Positions 1 to 8,119 of a stretch of DNA of 64,000 nt are shown here, piece after piece. The stretch spans positions 46,001-110,000 of the forward strand of contig JACZWL010000003.1 of the NCBI GenBank assembly GCA_022572185.1, in the 5' to 3' direction. Positions within the stretch are counted from its first letter, which is position 1. Every line of letters starts with the position of its first letter. Origin of the DNA: Pseudomonadota bacterium. GTDB taxonomy: Bacteria; Pseudomonadota; Gammaproteobacteria; Steroidobacterales; Woeseiaceae. Made by a program: the position numbers and the translations under genes. Under the pieces are notes generated by a model. The model was not told the origin of the DNA. It made no database searches and worked only from the letters and a program-made list of their open reading frames with translations.

Positions 1-1
1 C

Positions 2-613
2 TTTGCGACGGCAAACGCGAGCCCGCATCTCGAACAGCTGCGGAAAAAGGGGATCGAAGTATTGCTGTTATATGAACGCATCGACCCGTGGATGGTCGGT
101 CACCTGTCGGATTTCGAGGGCAAGGCCTTTCAGGATATTGGCCGCGGTCAACTGACCCTGCCTGACGCGGAAGGGGAGATCACGCAACAGGCCATGAACG
201 ACGAGCATAAGCCACTGCTGAAGCGTATCAAGCAGGTACTCAAAGACAGGGTCGAGGCAGTCAACGTCAGCCAGCGCCTCGTTGAATCACCGGCCTGCGT
301 CGTCGCTGGCGAACAGGACCCGGGTCCTCAACTTCGGCGCATGCTCGAAGCAAGCGGGCAAAAACTGCCGGAGTCGAAACCAATTCTGGAAATCAACGTC
401 AGCCACCCGCTGGTGATGAGGTTGTCCGCGGAAACCGACAGTAGCAAGTTCGACGAACTGTCAGAAATTGTTCTCGATCACGCGTTGCTTGCCGAAGGGG
501 CCCAGCTCCACAACCCGGCAGACTACGTCCGCCGCATGAATAACTTCCTGCTGGGCCTTGAACCGCAGGAGTCCGAGGCCTCGGACCATCAGGCCGAAGA
601 TGCGGGCGATTAA
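2..613 (+). CDS. htpG: Molecular chaperone HtpG (Hsp90), C-terminal part only
   Basis: The reading frame is open from the left edge and ends in TAA, so only about 203 C-terminal residues are present. Near the edge it reads SPHLEQLRKKGIEVLLLYE followed by RIDPWMVGHL, the HtpG middle-domain segment before the dimerisation domain. The C-terminal dimerisation domain fills the rest, and the extreme C terminus is acidic. HtpG is the cytoplasmic ATP-dependent Hsp90 chaperone; its N-terminal ATPase domain lies outside the window. It converges on the ABC transporter gene with only 17 bp between stops and no clear terminator. Confidence 0.95.
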   Translation, partial: FATANASPHLEQLRKKGIEVLLLYERIDPWMVGHLSDFEGKAFQDIGRGQLTLPDAEGEITQQAMNDEHKPLLKRIKQVLKDRVEAVNVSQRLVESPACVVAGEQDPGPQLRRMLEASGQKLPESKPILEINVSHPLVMRLSAETDSSKFDELSEIVLDHALLAEGAQLHNPADYVRRMNNFLLGLEPQESEASDHQAEDAGD

Positions 614-630
614 AGACAGCGATTGACAGT

Positions 631-2112
631 CTAAAGCTGCGGATCGTTGCTCCGCATGTGCGGGACGACCAGCGCTCGCTCCATGCTGCTGAAGAACAGC
701 TCGGTCAGGATTGCGAGGATGGCCGCCGGAATGGCGCCCTGAAGAATCAGCGAGCTGTCGTTCAAAGCCAGGCCGGTAACGATCGGGTCTCCCAGCCCAC
801 CCGCACCAATAAATGCCGCGAGCGTCGCAGTGCCGATGCTGATTACCGCTGCCGTACGTATTCCGGCGATGACGTGCGGCATCGCAAGCGGCAGCAACAA
901 ATACCGAAACTCCTGTCGCCGACTCATGGCCATTGCGGCCGCCACCTGGCGATAAGTGGGCGGTATCGTGAGCAAGGCTGTGATCGTGCTTCGCGCAATC
1001 GGCAGGAGAGAATAGAGAAACAAAGCGAGGATAGCCGGTTTTTGTCCGATGCCCATGAACGGAATCAGCAAGGCGAGCAACGCGATTGACGGAATCGTCT
1101 GCAAGAGACTCGCGAAGTAGAGAAATGCGTTGGCTACTGTTCGGCGCCGGTGCACGAGCAGCGCGATGCCAACGCCGACCAGAATCGCCAGCGACAATGC
1201 TGTCGCAGTCAGTTTCAGATGCCGTCGTGTGTTTCGCCAAAGCTGCGGAAATATTGTCGATCGGGCGTCACTCGTCGAAACCAGGCCCTCGTCACGGAGA
1301 AAGTCCGCCGCGACTTTCGGAATGCTGGTTCCCGGTTCCATTGCCAGCCGATTGAGCTGCTGCATCCTTGCATCGTCGATTCTGCCGCTCATTGACTCGA
1401 GCACCTCCAGTACTTCGGCCGGCAATCGATCATGGGTCAGATAGGCCGCAAAATATTTGGGAAAGTACTCGAGATCATCCTCGAGTAGCACGAGGTCGTA
1501 ACGGGTTAGCTCGCCGTCGGTCGAATAGGCGGCGATGACGTCCAGTTGTCCGTCCTCGATGGCCTGGTAAGCCAGGCCGTGATCGATGCCGTCTACGTCC
1601 TGGGTCAGCCCATACAAGACCTTCAGGCCGGGCCAGCCATCCTGACGATTCAGAAACTCGTGCGGAAAGGCAATTCTCAAGTCGTCGTGGCCGCGAAGAT
1701 CGGAAATCCTGAGAACGCCCGCGCTTCTTGAAAGATGCGCAGGGATTGCTATTGCATAAGTGTTATTGAAGCCCATTGGCGACAATAAGCTCAGGCCCCG
1801 CTCGGCGAGAGCGGTCCGGATGTCGGCGAGGCTGCTGATCCCCGACTGCGCGAGGATGACCTCGTTGATCGTGCCCGTATACTCGGGATAAAAATCGATC
1901 GCCCCGGTCTGCAATGCCTCATAACAGATTTTCGTGCCGCCCATTCCAAGGCGCCGGCGCACTTCGAAGCCCCGGTCTTCCAGCAGTTGGGCGCTGATCT
2001 CGGCAAGAATATAGCTTTCCGGAAACATCTTGCTGCCAACGACGACTGCCTGGCTGTGAGCAGCCGAGACTGCGAGCAACAGGGAGAAGGCTGTCATGAA
2101 GCGCTTATTCAT
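631..2112 (-). CDS. Osmoprotectant-type ABC transporter, fused substrate-binding and permease protein
   Basis: This 493-residue protein joins a periplasmic substrate-binding domain (roughly residues 20-280, beginning VVVGSKMFPESYILAEI after a signal-like segment) to an OpuBB/ProW-type inner-membrane permease domain (roughly 300-490, several hydrophobic helices, with a GIRTAAVISIGTATLAAFIG stretch). Fused OpuBC/OpuBB proteins of this kind import glycine betaine, choline, carnitine or related solutes. I chose the ATG at 2112 because it overlaps the stop of the ATPase gene as ATGA; an upstream start would add nine residues. The upstream P5C dehydrogenase overlaps the ATPase gene, which suggests that proline betaine or a proline-like compound could be the substrate. 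That is inference. Confidence 0.88.
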   Translation of the reverse strand: MNKRFMTAFSLLLAVSAAHSQAVVVGSKMFPESYILAEISAQLLEDRGFEVRRRLGMGGTKICYEALQTGAIDFYPEYTGTINEVILAQSGISSLADIRTALAERGLSLLSPMGFNNTYAIAIPAHLSRSAGVLRISDLRGHDDLRIAFPHEFLNRQDGWPGLKVLYGLTQDVDGIDHGLAYQAIEDGQLDVIAAYSTDGELTRYDLVLLEDDLEYFPKYFAAYLTHDRLPAEVLEVLESMSGRIDDARMQQLNRLAMEPGTSIPKVAADFLRDEGLVSTSDARSTIFPQLWRNTRRHLKLTATALSLAILVGVGIALLVHRRRTVANAFLYFASLLQTIPSIALLALLIPFMGIGQKPAILALFLYSLLPIARSTITALLTIPPTYRQVAAAMAMSRRQEFRYLLLPLAMPHVIAGIRTAAVISIGTATLAAFIGAGGLGDPIVTGLALNDSSLILQGAIPAAILAILTELFFSSMERALVVPHMRSNDPQL

Positions 2113-2852
2113 CCGAGCTTGCCCGAGAGCCCGGCGCAAAGGTGCCCGACGTAGCTGTTTGCCGGTCGATTCATCACTTCATCGACGGTTCCGTGTTGTT
2201 GAAGTCTGCCGTTCCTCATCACCACGAGATCCTGCGCGAGATTGATCGCCTCCTGCGGATCGTGCGTGACGAGCACACAGGAAACTGACTCGCGCTCTTG
2301 CAGGCTGAGAAACTGCTCGTGAATGCTTCGGCGCGTAAGGGTGTCCAGTCCCGAAAACGGTTCATCGAGAAGGAGCAGTTCAGGATGCAGCATCATTGCG
2401 CGGCACAATCCGGCCCGTTGCTGTTGGCCGCCGGACAGTTCATGCGGATACCGGCCGAGCACGTCCTCCGGTAACTGCATCAGATCAAGCAGTTCCTGAA
2501 GTCGCGAGGCCCTGTCCGGTTCGCTCCAGCCGCTCAGCCTGCCAGGTAAGACGATGTTATCCCGGATCCTGAGGTGCGGAAAAAGCGCCACGTCCTGAAT
2601 CGCGTAGCCGATTCTCTTGCGCAGGGGCCTCGGTTTGTCGTAGTCGATGTCCGCACCCAGCGTCTTTACTGTTCCGGAATCGGGACGGAGCAGCCCGATA
2701 ATCAGTTGTACGAGGGTCGATTTGCCGCTCCCGCTTTCGCCGAGAATTGCCGTGGTTTGTCCCAACTTGAGCTTCAGCGAGACATTCTCGAGGGCGACCA
2801 CATTGCCGCGGCGCAATGAAACGTCGTGAAACTCGGTCGCGCTATCGTTCAC
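2109..2852 (-). CDS. Osmoprotectant-type ABC transporter ATP-binding protein
   Basis: This 247-residue ABC ATPase powers the fused permease/binding protein encoded directly downstream. Visible motifs are Walker A GESGSGKST (residues 38-46), signature LSGGQQQR (near 140) and Walker B LLLLDEPF. It lacks the C-terminal CBS domains of many OpuA/OpuCA/ProV proteins, so it is a short form of the family. The start is GTG at 2852, overlapping the TGA of the aldehyde dehydrogenase gene as GTGA; its own stop overlaps the permease start as ATGA. The three genes are therefore translationally coupled. Assignment to the OpuBA/YehX side of the family is by sequence feel and context. Confidence 0.9.
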   Translation of the reverse strand: MNDSATEFHDVSLRRGNVVALENVSLKLKLGQTTAILGESGSGKSTLVQLIIGLLRPDSGTVKTLGADIDYDKPRPLRKRIGYAIQDVALFPHLRIRDNIVLPGRLSGWSEPDRASRLQELLDLMQLPEDVLGRYPHELSGGQQQRAGLCRAMMLHPELLLLDEPFSGLDTLTRRSIHEQFLSLQERESVSCVLVTHDPQEAINLAQDLVVMRNGRLQQHGTVDEVMNRPANSYVGHLCAGLSGKLG

Positions 2853-4432
2853 GTTGGTGGTGGCGTTGACCAGCCATCCGGCAGCGGTCCCTGGTCAGAA
2901 ACGATTTCGCGGTGACCACTCCAGGTGGCAATAATCGCTTCGGGCGTACCGATCCCGGCAGCACGCGGATCTCCGCATGGGCCGAACCAGTGATTCTGCG
3001 GCGCGCCCGTAGTGCGGCCGCGCATGCCGCAATAGGTCGTGCCATTGACGGTCGCGCCCAGCACCTTCTTCAGGAAAAGGGCATCGTTGCTGACAACGCC
3101 CGCAGTCAGGTGATGCGATATCCGCTCCAGGATGTCGAGCACCATTGGCAGCTCGGAATCGGTATAGGTCACAACGATCTGAAACGGACCAAACAACTCA
3201 GTCGTTATTAGCTCGAACTGTGCCGTGCCAAACGCGCCTAAGGGTACTTTGACTGCAGTTGCCTCAAGTGCGCCGTAACAGGCCGGAATCGAGTGACCTT
3301 CGAGCGTTTTGCCACCAAACAACAACTCCGCATCGGAGATCGCCAGCAGGGCATCAATGTGTGCCAGCATTTTTTCGTTAGTCCAGGTCAGGACCGGTCC
3401 CAGCGTAAGGTCGTCAAGTTTGCGTCGCGCCGCAAGCTCGGCCAGTTTTGGCAACAACGCTTTTTCCCAGTTCTCGTGCACGAAGATAATGCTCTGCGCC
3501 GAACACTTCTGGCCGGAGGCGCTGTATGCGTCCTGATCTGATTGCCAGGCGACATAGTCCAGCCAATCTGCTTGAAAGTCCGGGCCGATGACTTTCCAGT
3601 CGAATCCGGCATCCTCCAGCCGGACGGCGCCGTTAACGATGGTCGAAACCTGTTCAGCGACAGAGCTCGAGCCCGTGAACTGCACCATGCGGATGTCATC
3701 TTTTGCTACATCAAGCAGTTTGCCCATCTCGGAGCCGGGGCAATGAATCAGGTCCACGTCGGTCGCCGGCAGACCGGCGTGGATAAGCAGGCGAAGAAAC
3801 TGCTCGAAAACGACGCTGACTTTGGAGTCGACTTTGACTAATGGACGGTTGCCCATGAACAAAGCGCCCATGACCTGCAGAGCAGGAATCTCGATTGGGA
3901 AATTAAAGGGCGCGATAAGGACCACTGGACCAAAGGGCCAGCGGTAGCCGCGCGTTTCCTGGCCCTGGTAATCCCCCGGATTCGAAAAACCGCGACTCAG
4001 GAAGCGCACGCTGTCGCCGGAAAAATTCTCGAGAAACACCCTCGTTACCGTTACTTCAGCGGCGCATTGTGGCCAGCTCTTGGGCATCACGCGCTGGATG
4101 AGTCGGGTGAAATAATCAGCGATGTCATCCTGCCGGAGCAAAGTGGCCGCCCTGGCGCAGATAGCTCCAAGTGCGAGGTATCGATCAGGGTTCTTGAGCG
4201 GATTGTGCAATCCGGACTTGGGGCAGCTCCTGAGACCCTCGATGAACGGGGCGTGAACCCGTGTATCGGGAACATGGAGAAATCTTTGGCCGTTCATCGG
4301 GTCAATGATGTCGTCCCGGGCATGATCCGCATCAAGCCAGGATCCGGCGACGAGGTTCTGGACATGTCCCGGGCTGGCCTCGGTCATGCCCTGTGCCGGA
4401 TCGACAGTGGCAAATGCAGGGACTTGAGGCAT
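2849..4432 (-). CDS. Delta-1-pyrroline-5-carboxylate dehydrogenase, plant-type (ALDH12-like)
   Basis: This 527-residue aldehyde dehydrogenase should oxidise P5C/glutamate-semialdehyde to glutamate with NAD+, the last step of proline and ornithine breakdown. The nucleophile is Cys310 in SGQKCSAQS; VLIAPFNFPIEIP (near 171-183) and QFTGSSSVAE (251-260) are cofactor-site motifs. RLEDAGFDWKVIGPD, VAWQSDQDAYSASGQKCSAQ and the C-terminal GRTTGAPQNHWFGP block are, from memory, close to plant mitochondrial ALDH12 rather than to bacterial PutA or RocA. The ATG at 4432 has a strong GGAGG site about 7 bp upstream. A weak sigma70-like promoter precedes it. It heads the operon with the osmoprotectant importer, with a GTGA overlap. 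Ornithine aminotransferase and ProC lie within 11 kb. Confidence 0.85.
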   Translation of the reverse strand: MPQVPAFATVDPAQGMTEASPGHVQNLVAGSWLDADHARDDIIDPMNGQRFLHVPDTRVHAPFIEGLRSCPKSGLHNPLKNPDRYLALGAICARAATLLRQDDIADYFTRLIQRVMPKSWPQCAAEVTVTRVFLENFSGDSVRFLSRGFSNPGDYQGQETRGYRWPFGPVVLIAPFNFPIEIPALQVMGALFMGNRPLVKVDSKVSVVFEQFLRLLIHAGLPATDVDLIHCPGSEMGKLLDVAKDDIRMVQFTGSSSVAEQVSTIVNGAVRLEDAGFDWKVIGPDFQADWLDYVAWQSDQDAYSASGQKCSAQSIIFVHENWEKALLPKLAELAARRKLDDLTLGPVLTWTNEKMLAHIDALLAISDAELLFGGKTLEGHSIPACYGALEATAVKVPLGAFGTAQFELITTELFGPFQIVVTYTDSELPMVLDILERISHHLTAGVVSNDALFLKKVLGATVNGTTYCGMRGRTTGAPQNHWFGPCGDPRAAGIGTPEAIIATWSGHREIVSDQGPLPDGWSTPPPT

Positions 4433-4480
4433 ATTGTCCTCCGTTCTAATTAAATGTGGCCGAGAGCCTCGCAGAATATG

Positions 4481-4509
4481 ATTGTACTGGGCGGTTGCGA
4501 AGCCGTCAT
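4481..4509 (-). promoter_or_regulatory. Possible sigma70 promoter for the P5CDH-transporter operon
   Basis: Reading leftward, ATGACG (4509-4504), a 17-bp spacer and TACAAT (4486-4481) precede the dehydrogenase ATG by about 50 bp. The -35 match is only 4 of 6, so this is tentative. Confidence 0.35.
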
Positions 4510-4539
4510 GTGTGTAGAATTCGGCAGGGGGGGTACGCG

Positions 4540-4947
4540 ATGAAAAATCCGGTGAATAATTCCAGGAAACAGCGAGATGAGCTGCGGGACAAGCTGACTG
4601 ACGAGCAGTACGAGGTTACGCAAAACAAGGGGACGGAGCCCGCGTTTACAGGCAAGTATGTCGACCATAAAGAAGATGGAGCCTACCGGTGTATCTGTTG
4701 CGAAGCGGAATTATTCAGTTCCGGGCACAAATTTAACTCCGGGTCCGGCTGGCCGAGTTTTTGGCTGCCGCTGGCAGCGGAGAACGTCAAGATCGTGACA
4801 GACACGAGCCATGGAATGACTCGTGAGGAAGTCGTGTGCAGCAATTGCGGCGCTCACCTCGGTCATGTTTTCGAAGACGGTCCGCAACCGACGGGCTTAA
4901 GATACTGCATTAATTCGGCATCGCTGGATTTCGACAAAGCCGATTAG
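4540..4947 (+). CDS. msrB: Peptide-methionine (R)-S-oxide reductase MsrB
   Basis: This 135-residue enzyme reduces methionine-R-sulfoxide in oxidised proteins. The two zinc-binding CxxC pairs are visible (CICC and CSNC), with the GSGWPSF block between them. The catalytic Cys lies in [11 protein letters not shown]. The start is the ATG at 4540, preceded by a purine-rich AGGGGGGG ribosome site; starting further upstream would add residues foreign to the family. No secretion signal is visible, so the protein is cytoplasmic. An FKBP lipoprotein gene follows 85 bp downstream, possibly on the same transcript. Confidence 0.95.
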   Translation: MKNPVNNSRKQRDELRDKLTDEQYEVTQNKGTEPAFTGKYVDHKEDGAYRCICCEAELFSSGHKFNSGSGWPSFWLPLAAENVKIVTDTSHGMTREEVVCSNCGAHLGHVFEDGPQPTGLRYCINSASLDFDKAD

Positions 4948-5032
4948 AATTTTCATTATTGTGTGGCGTGCAGCCAAGCGTACAGGCAATAGTGCGGCGC
5001 GTCGCCGTTACTTTACAAAGGAATGGAACAGG

Positions 5033-5557
5033 ATGAATTTCAGAAAATCAATTTCAATATTTGTCTCGTTATTTGTTTTGACAGCCTGTGACCAGCCCGC
5101 ATCGGACACCGCCGGTCAGCTTACAGGTGCCGCGCCGGTCGCCGAAGAAACAGATCAAGAAGCAGAGTTACCGTTGGTGGAAATCACGCCCGGTCTTTCG
5201 ATGAAAATTTTGAAAGAAGGAGCCGGCGACACGGCCGAGAATGGCCAGATAGCCGTCGTGCATTACACGGGTTGGCTTTATGACGAAACAGCGGAAAACA
5301 ACAGGGGAGAGAAATTTGACAGCTCTGTTGACCGCGATGAGTATTTCAGCTTCATGCTGGGCGCCAGACGGGTAATACGGGGTTGGGACCAGGGTGTCGT
5401 TGGCATGAAGGTGGGAGAAACCAGAGAATTAACGATTGCGCCGGAATTGGCCTACGGAGAACGCGGGGCCGGCAATGTCATCGCCCCGGGCGCGACCCTG
5501 GTCTTTGAAATCGAACTGGCGGCGCTGCAGGGCACGGAACCGACCGCGTCGGAATAG
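5033..5557 (+). CDS. FKBP-type peptidyl-prolyl cis-trans isomerase, lipoprotein
   Basis: This 174-residue protein has a lipoprotein signal (MNFRKSISIFVSLFVLTAC, lipobox LTAC), an acidic linker, and one FKBP domain (about residues 65-170). FKBP motifs include VVHYTGWLYDE, FDSSVDRDEYFSF, RVIRGWDQGVVGMKVGE and LAYGERGAGNVIAPGATLVFEIEL. It should speed prolyl isomerisation of envelope proteins from a membrane-anchored position. The ATG at 5033 was chosen because it starts directly at the signal peptide. No dimerisation domain like that of FkpA or Mip is present N-terminal to the FKBP fold. Confidence 0.93.
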   Translation: MNFRKSISIFVSLFVLTACDQPASDTAGQLTGAAPVAEETDQEAELPLVEITPGLSMKILKEGAGDTAENGQIAVVHYTGWLYDETAENNRGEKFDSSVDRDEYFSFMLGARRVIRGWDQGVVGMKVGETRELTIAPELAYGERGAGNVIAPGATLVFEIELAALQGTEPTASE

Positions 5558-5705
5558 CGGTGATGATTGCTAGCTTTGGCCGAATAGATTCTCATCGATA
5601 AAGTGAACGGATGAGGTAAGCGCAGCATGCCCGCCCGTCGAACCGGGCAGGCTGCGGATTGCGCCCGTTTTACGCCGAAGACTGCAGGTTTTCGGCGTTC
5701 CGGCC

Positions 5706-5736
5706 TTGACTCTGTAGTCACTACAAGGTTTACACT
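5706..5736 (+). promoter_or_regulatory. MerR-family-type promoter with 19-bp spacer
   Basis: TTGACT (5706-5711) and TACACT (5731-5736) are separated by exactly 19 bp, the over-long spacing that MerR-family activators correct by twisting DNA. The spacer holds a dyad, GTAGTCACTAC (5714-5724), embedded in CTCTGTAGTCACTACAAGG, like the operators of PbrR/CadR/ZntR-type metal sensors. The predicted transcription start (about 5743-5744) coincides with the ATG of the next gene. No merR-like gene lies in this window. Confidence 0.75.
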
Positions 5737-5743
5737 CCTGACA

Positions 5744-6193
5744 ATGAATGCGATCGTGGAAATTGAGACAGGGGTGGATGATGCCTCGCTTGCCGGACAG
5801 GTGTGGGAGAATCCACGCCTGGCAAGGGGACTGGGCTGGGTAAGCCTGTTCGCCAGCGCCGGCACGTGGATCTGCTGTGCTCTACCGATACTCCTGGTCA
5901 CGGTGGGCGCAGGCGCGATCCTGGCGGGCATCACCAGCCAGTTTCCCTTGCTCACAGCCTTGGGTGCACACAAGAACTGGATGTTCGCAATATCCGCTGT
6001 CCTCCTGCTGGCTGCGGCCGGGTTGACGTGGCGTTCAGGACAACGCTGTCCGGCAGACCCTGTGCTGGCCCGGCAATGTCAGCGTGTGCGGCGGTGGAAC
6101 AAAAGAGTCTTGTGGGTTTCGGTAATCGTCTGGTTCATCGGTTTCATGGCGGCCTATCTGGCGCTGCCCGTGAGAATATATTTTGATCAATAG
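5744..6193 (+). CDS. MerT-like heavy-metal transport inner-membrane protein
   Basis: This 149-residue protein has three predicted transmembrane helices: one carrying a vicinal pair (WICCALPI), one at NWMFAISAVLLLAAAGLTW, and one at VLWVSVIVWFIGFMAAYLALPV. A second pair of cysteines sits in the loop between helices 2 and 3 (RCPADPVLARQC). This is the MerT plan: periplasmic metal passes to the membrane Cys pair and then to the cytoplasmic loop pair. The N terminus is longer than in classical MerT. The ATG at 5744 falls at the expected +1 of the MerR-type promoter, so the message may be leaderless. The true substrate (Hg, Pb, Cd, Zn or other) cannot be told. Confidence 0.75.
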   Translation: MNAIVEIETGVDDASLAGQVWENPRLARGLGWVSLFASAGTWICCALPILLVTVGAGAILAGITSQFPLLTALGAHKNWMFAISAVLLLAAAGLTWRSGQRCPADPVLARQCQRVRRWNKRVLWVSVIVWFIGFMAAYLALPVRIYFDQ

Positions 6194-6207
6194 CAGGTAG
6201 GCACGTT

Positions 6208-6507
6208 ATGCGTCAGCTGTTTATCGTTGCGGTTTTCTTCTTCCTGTCAGCAGCGGTTGTCGGTGCCGATGAAACAGTCCTCGAGATCGATATCAATGGG
6301 ATGACTTGCCCGTTTTGTGTTTACAGCCTCGAGAGAGAGCTGGGCCGATTGAGCGAGGTAAAACAGGTATTGATCAGCCTGAGATCAAGCAAGGCCCGGC
6401 TTACCCTGAAAGAGGGTGCGCACATCGACGCCGACACTCTGCGGGAAGTCGTTCTGGAGGCGGGCTTCACACCGGGCGAAGTTCGGGACGTTTCGGAAGG
6501 AAGTTAG
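6208..6507 (+). CDS. MerP-like periplasmic heavy-metal-binding protein (HMA domain)
   Basis: This 99-residue protein has a cleavable signal peptide (about residues 1-20, ending near VVGA) followed by one heavy-metal-associated domain. The metal site is GMTCPFCVYSLE, matching the GMTCxxC loop of MerP, CopZ and related ferredoxin-like domains. It should bind a soft metal ion in the periplasm and hand it to the MerT-like protein encoded 14 bp upstream. It begins with ATG and ends in TAG that shares its G with the GTG start of the next gene. No mercuric reductase follows, so mercury is not certain as substrate. Confidence 0.82.
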   Translation: MRQLFIVAVFFFLSAAVVGADETVLEIDINGMTCPFCVYSLERELGRLSEVKQVLISLRSSKARLTLKEGAHIDADTLREVVLEAGFTPGEVRDVSEGS

Positions 6508-7229
6508 TGAGGTCGCACCGCGCGTTCACCTGGCTAGTCGCACTGGTGTGCCTGGTCGGAGACTCGGCGCACGCCGGTGGACTGCGATCCCTCGTGGCGT
6601 TGCCGCTGGAGCCCGGCGGCATCGTCGCCCGACTTCAAATCATTGGGGCATCGAGCCCAGACAACATAACCGTTACGGGAACCGTATTGTACGGGCTGAC
6701 AACGCGTCAGACCTTGATTTTCAGTGTTCCTTACAGAGATCTGGAACGCGGCGACGATGGCTTTGGATATCTCACGGGCTTGTATCGTCGCACCGTGTAC
6801 CAACACGATGAACCCAATGCAACGCGTCGCATTGCAGTCATCGGCGGTCTTCGTGTGCCGACGGACAGCGACCTTGACCCACAGATTAGTGCCGGTCTGG
6901 TCGCAACGGTGTACAGGCAGCGAAGCGAATGGGACTTCGATGTCGTGTGGATGGAAGCGCTCGGACGAAGCGGTAACAACGCTCGATATGATGTTTCCTG
7001 GCAGTATCGTCTCACCCCGTCAGAGTATCCGGAATGGGGGATACCGACCGAATGGCAGTCGGTGATCGAATTGGGCGGCCGGTATGCGGAGGGAACTGAA
7101 ATGGTTCATCAGCTGACTGTGGGTGCGCTCTGGGTTCATCCAAGCTGGGTACTCGAAACGGGGATTATTCAGGACTTGAACGGCCCCGACACAACGTCGT
7201 TCTTGCTGGGTATTCGAAAACATTTCTGA
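6507..7229 (+). CDS. Predicted outer-membrane beta-barrel protein of the MerT/MerP-like operon
   Basis: This 240-residue protein starts at GTG 6507, sharing one base with the preceding TAG and preceded by GGAAGGAAG. It has a signal peptide (ending near DSAHA), alternating hydrophobic/polar strands throughout, and a C-terminal aromatic (LLGIRKHF), as expected for Omp85-inserted barrels. I do not recognise a characterised family. Coupling to MerT- and MerP-like genes suggests a three-part metal route across outer membrane, periplasm and inner membrane, or a barrel adjusted under metal stress. Function is inferred from context only. It converges on the OmpA-like gene with 32 bp between stops. 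Confidence 0.6.
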   Translation: MRSHRAFTWLVALVCLVGDSAHAGGLRSLVALPLEPGGIVARLQIIGASSPDNITVTGTVLYGLTTRQTLIFSVPYRDLERGDDGFGYLTGLYRRTVYQHDEPNATRRIAVIGGLRVPTDSDLDPQISAGLVATVYRQRSEWDFDVVWMEALGRSGNNARYDVSWQYRLTPSEYPEWGIPTEWQSVIELGGRYAEGTEMVHQLTVGALWVHPSWVLETGIIQDLNGPDTTSFLLGIRKHF

Positions 7230-7261
7230 CCAAGGCGGGCGGGCGCACATATTACAAATGG

Positions 7262-8113
7262 CTACGGAAACGTTAACTGAAACTCTATGCGCCGGTTAAT
7301 CCGCCTTCCGGCAGCATCGTCGTTGCTCGCGATGGGTCCGGCCGAGCCCGCTCCATTAGCCGTCAGCCGCCGTGGCTCGATACCGCGCTCAATCAGGTAA
7401 GTAACGACAGATTTTGCCCGGGCCTTGCTCAGCTCATGGTTGGTGGACTCATTGCCTGTGCTGTCTGTATGGCCTGTTACGGTGATGGACACCAACGGGC
7501 AATCCGTGGCAATTTCTACGATTTCATCAAGCAGGCTCAACGCGTTGGTCCTGAGCCTGGCACTCGATTCCCTGAACTCCACGTTGCGATTATGCAGGGC
7601 CCTGGTAAACAGGTTTTCGCAAAGGCGACTGAACCGTGCCGATTTTTCCACGGGTACAACATTCAATTTCAGCCGCATGCCATACAACAAGGATTTGTTG
7701 ATTCTATCGACAGACGACGACCATGCGACGGTATCCGTGACGATGCCACGAATCCCGATATGCTGTGCGTCGATGAACGCCCTTGATGAATGTGTGTCCG
7801 CCATAGCGTGCAGTGTCGTGTCGGTTACAAGCGACCAACCGGGCGGCATCGGCGAGTGCCGTTGGACGTCGATCTCCAGTTCGACACCCGGGAAACGCCC
7901 GGCTGCAGTCTGACGCAACAGGGCCTCATGTGCTGTTGAGCTGACATACCCCTGGATGATCAATCGGGATTTGTTTCTCGTTATCGACAGGCCAAATGCC
8001 GGGTCAGGAGACGCATCGACCGACTCTTTTGTCGTTTCGTTTGAAGCAATGCTGCTCGTGAATGCAAGCAACAGAGCAGCGACGGCGAGAGCCGGATTGA
8101 CCGATTGCTGCAT
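7262..8113 (-). CDS. OmpA-family C-terminal domain protein
   Basis: This 283-residue protein has an N-terminal signal peptide (about 1-24), a middle region resembling BON-like repeats (IIQGYVSS...; GIRGIVTD...), and a C-terminal OmpA/MotB peptidoglycan-binding domain (about 170-283) with VTGHTDSTGNESTNHELSKARA and RRINRRIEF. The domain normally grips meso-diaminopimelate in the wall. No beta-barrel precedes it, so it is a soluble or anchored periplasmic protein. It is encoded 6 bp after the coiled-coil/HhH gene and probably shares its transcript. Its exact role is unknown. Confidence 0.75.
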   Translation of the reverse strand: MQQSVNPALAVAALLLAFTSSIASNETTKESVDASPDPAFGLSITRNKSRLIIQGYVSSTAHEALLRQTAAGRFPGVELEIDVQRHSPMPPGWSLVTDTTLHAMADTHSSRAFIDAQHIGIRGIVTDTVAWSSSVDRINKSLLYGMRLKLNVVPVEKSARFSRLCENLFTRALHNRNVEFRESSARLRTNALSLLDEIVEIATDCPLVSITVTGHTDSTGNESTNHELSKARAKSVVTYLIERGIEPRRLTANGAGSAGPIASNDDAAGRRINRRIEFQLTFP

Positions 8114-8119
8114 CCCGTA

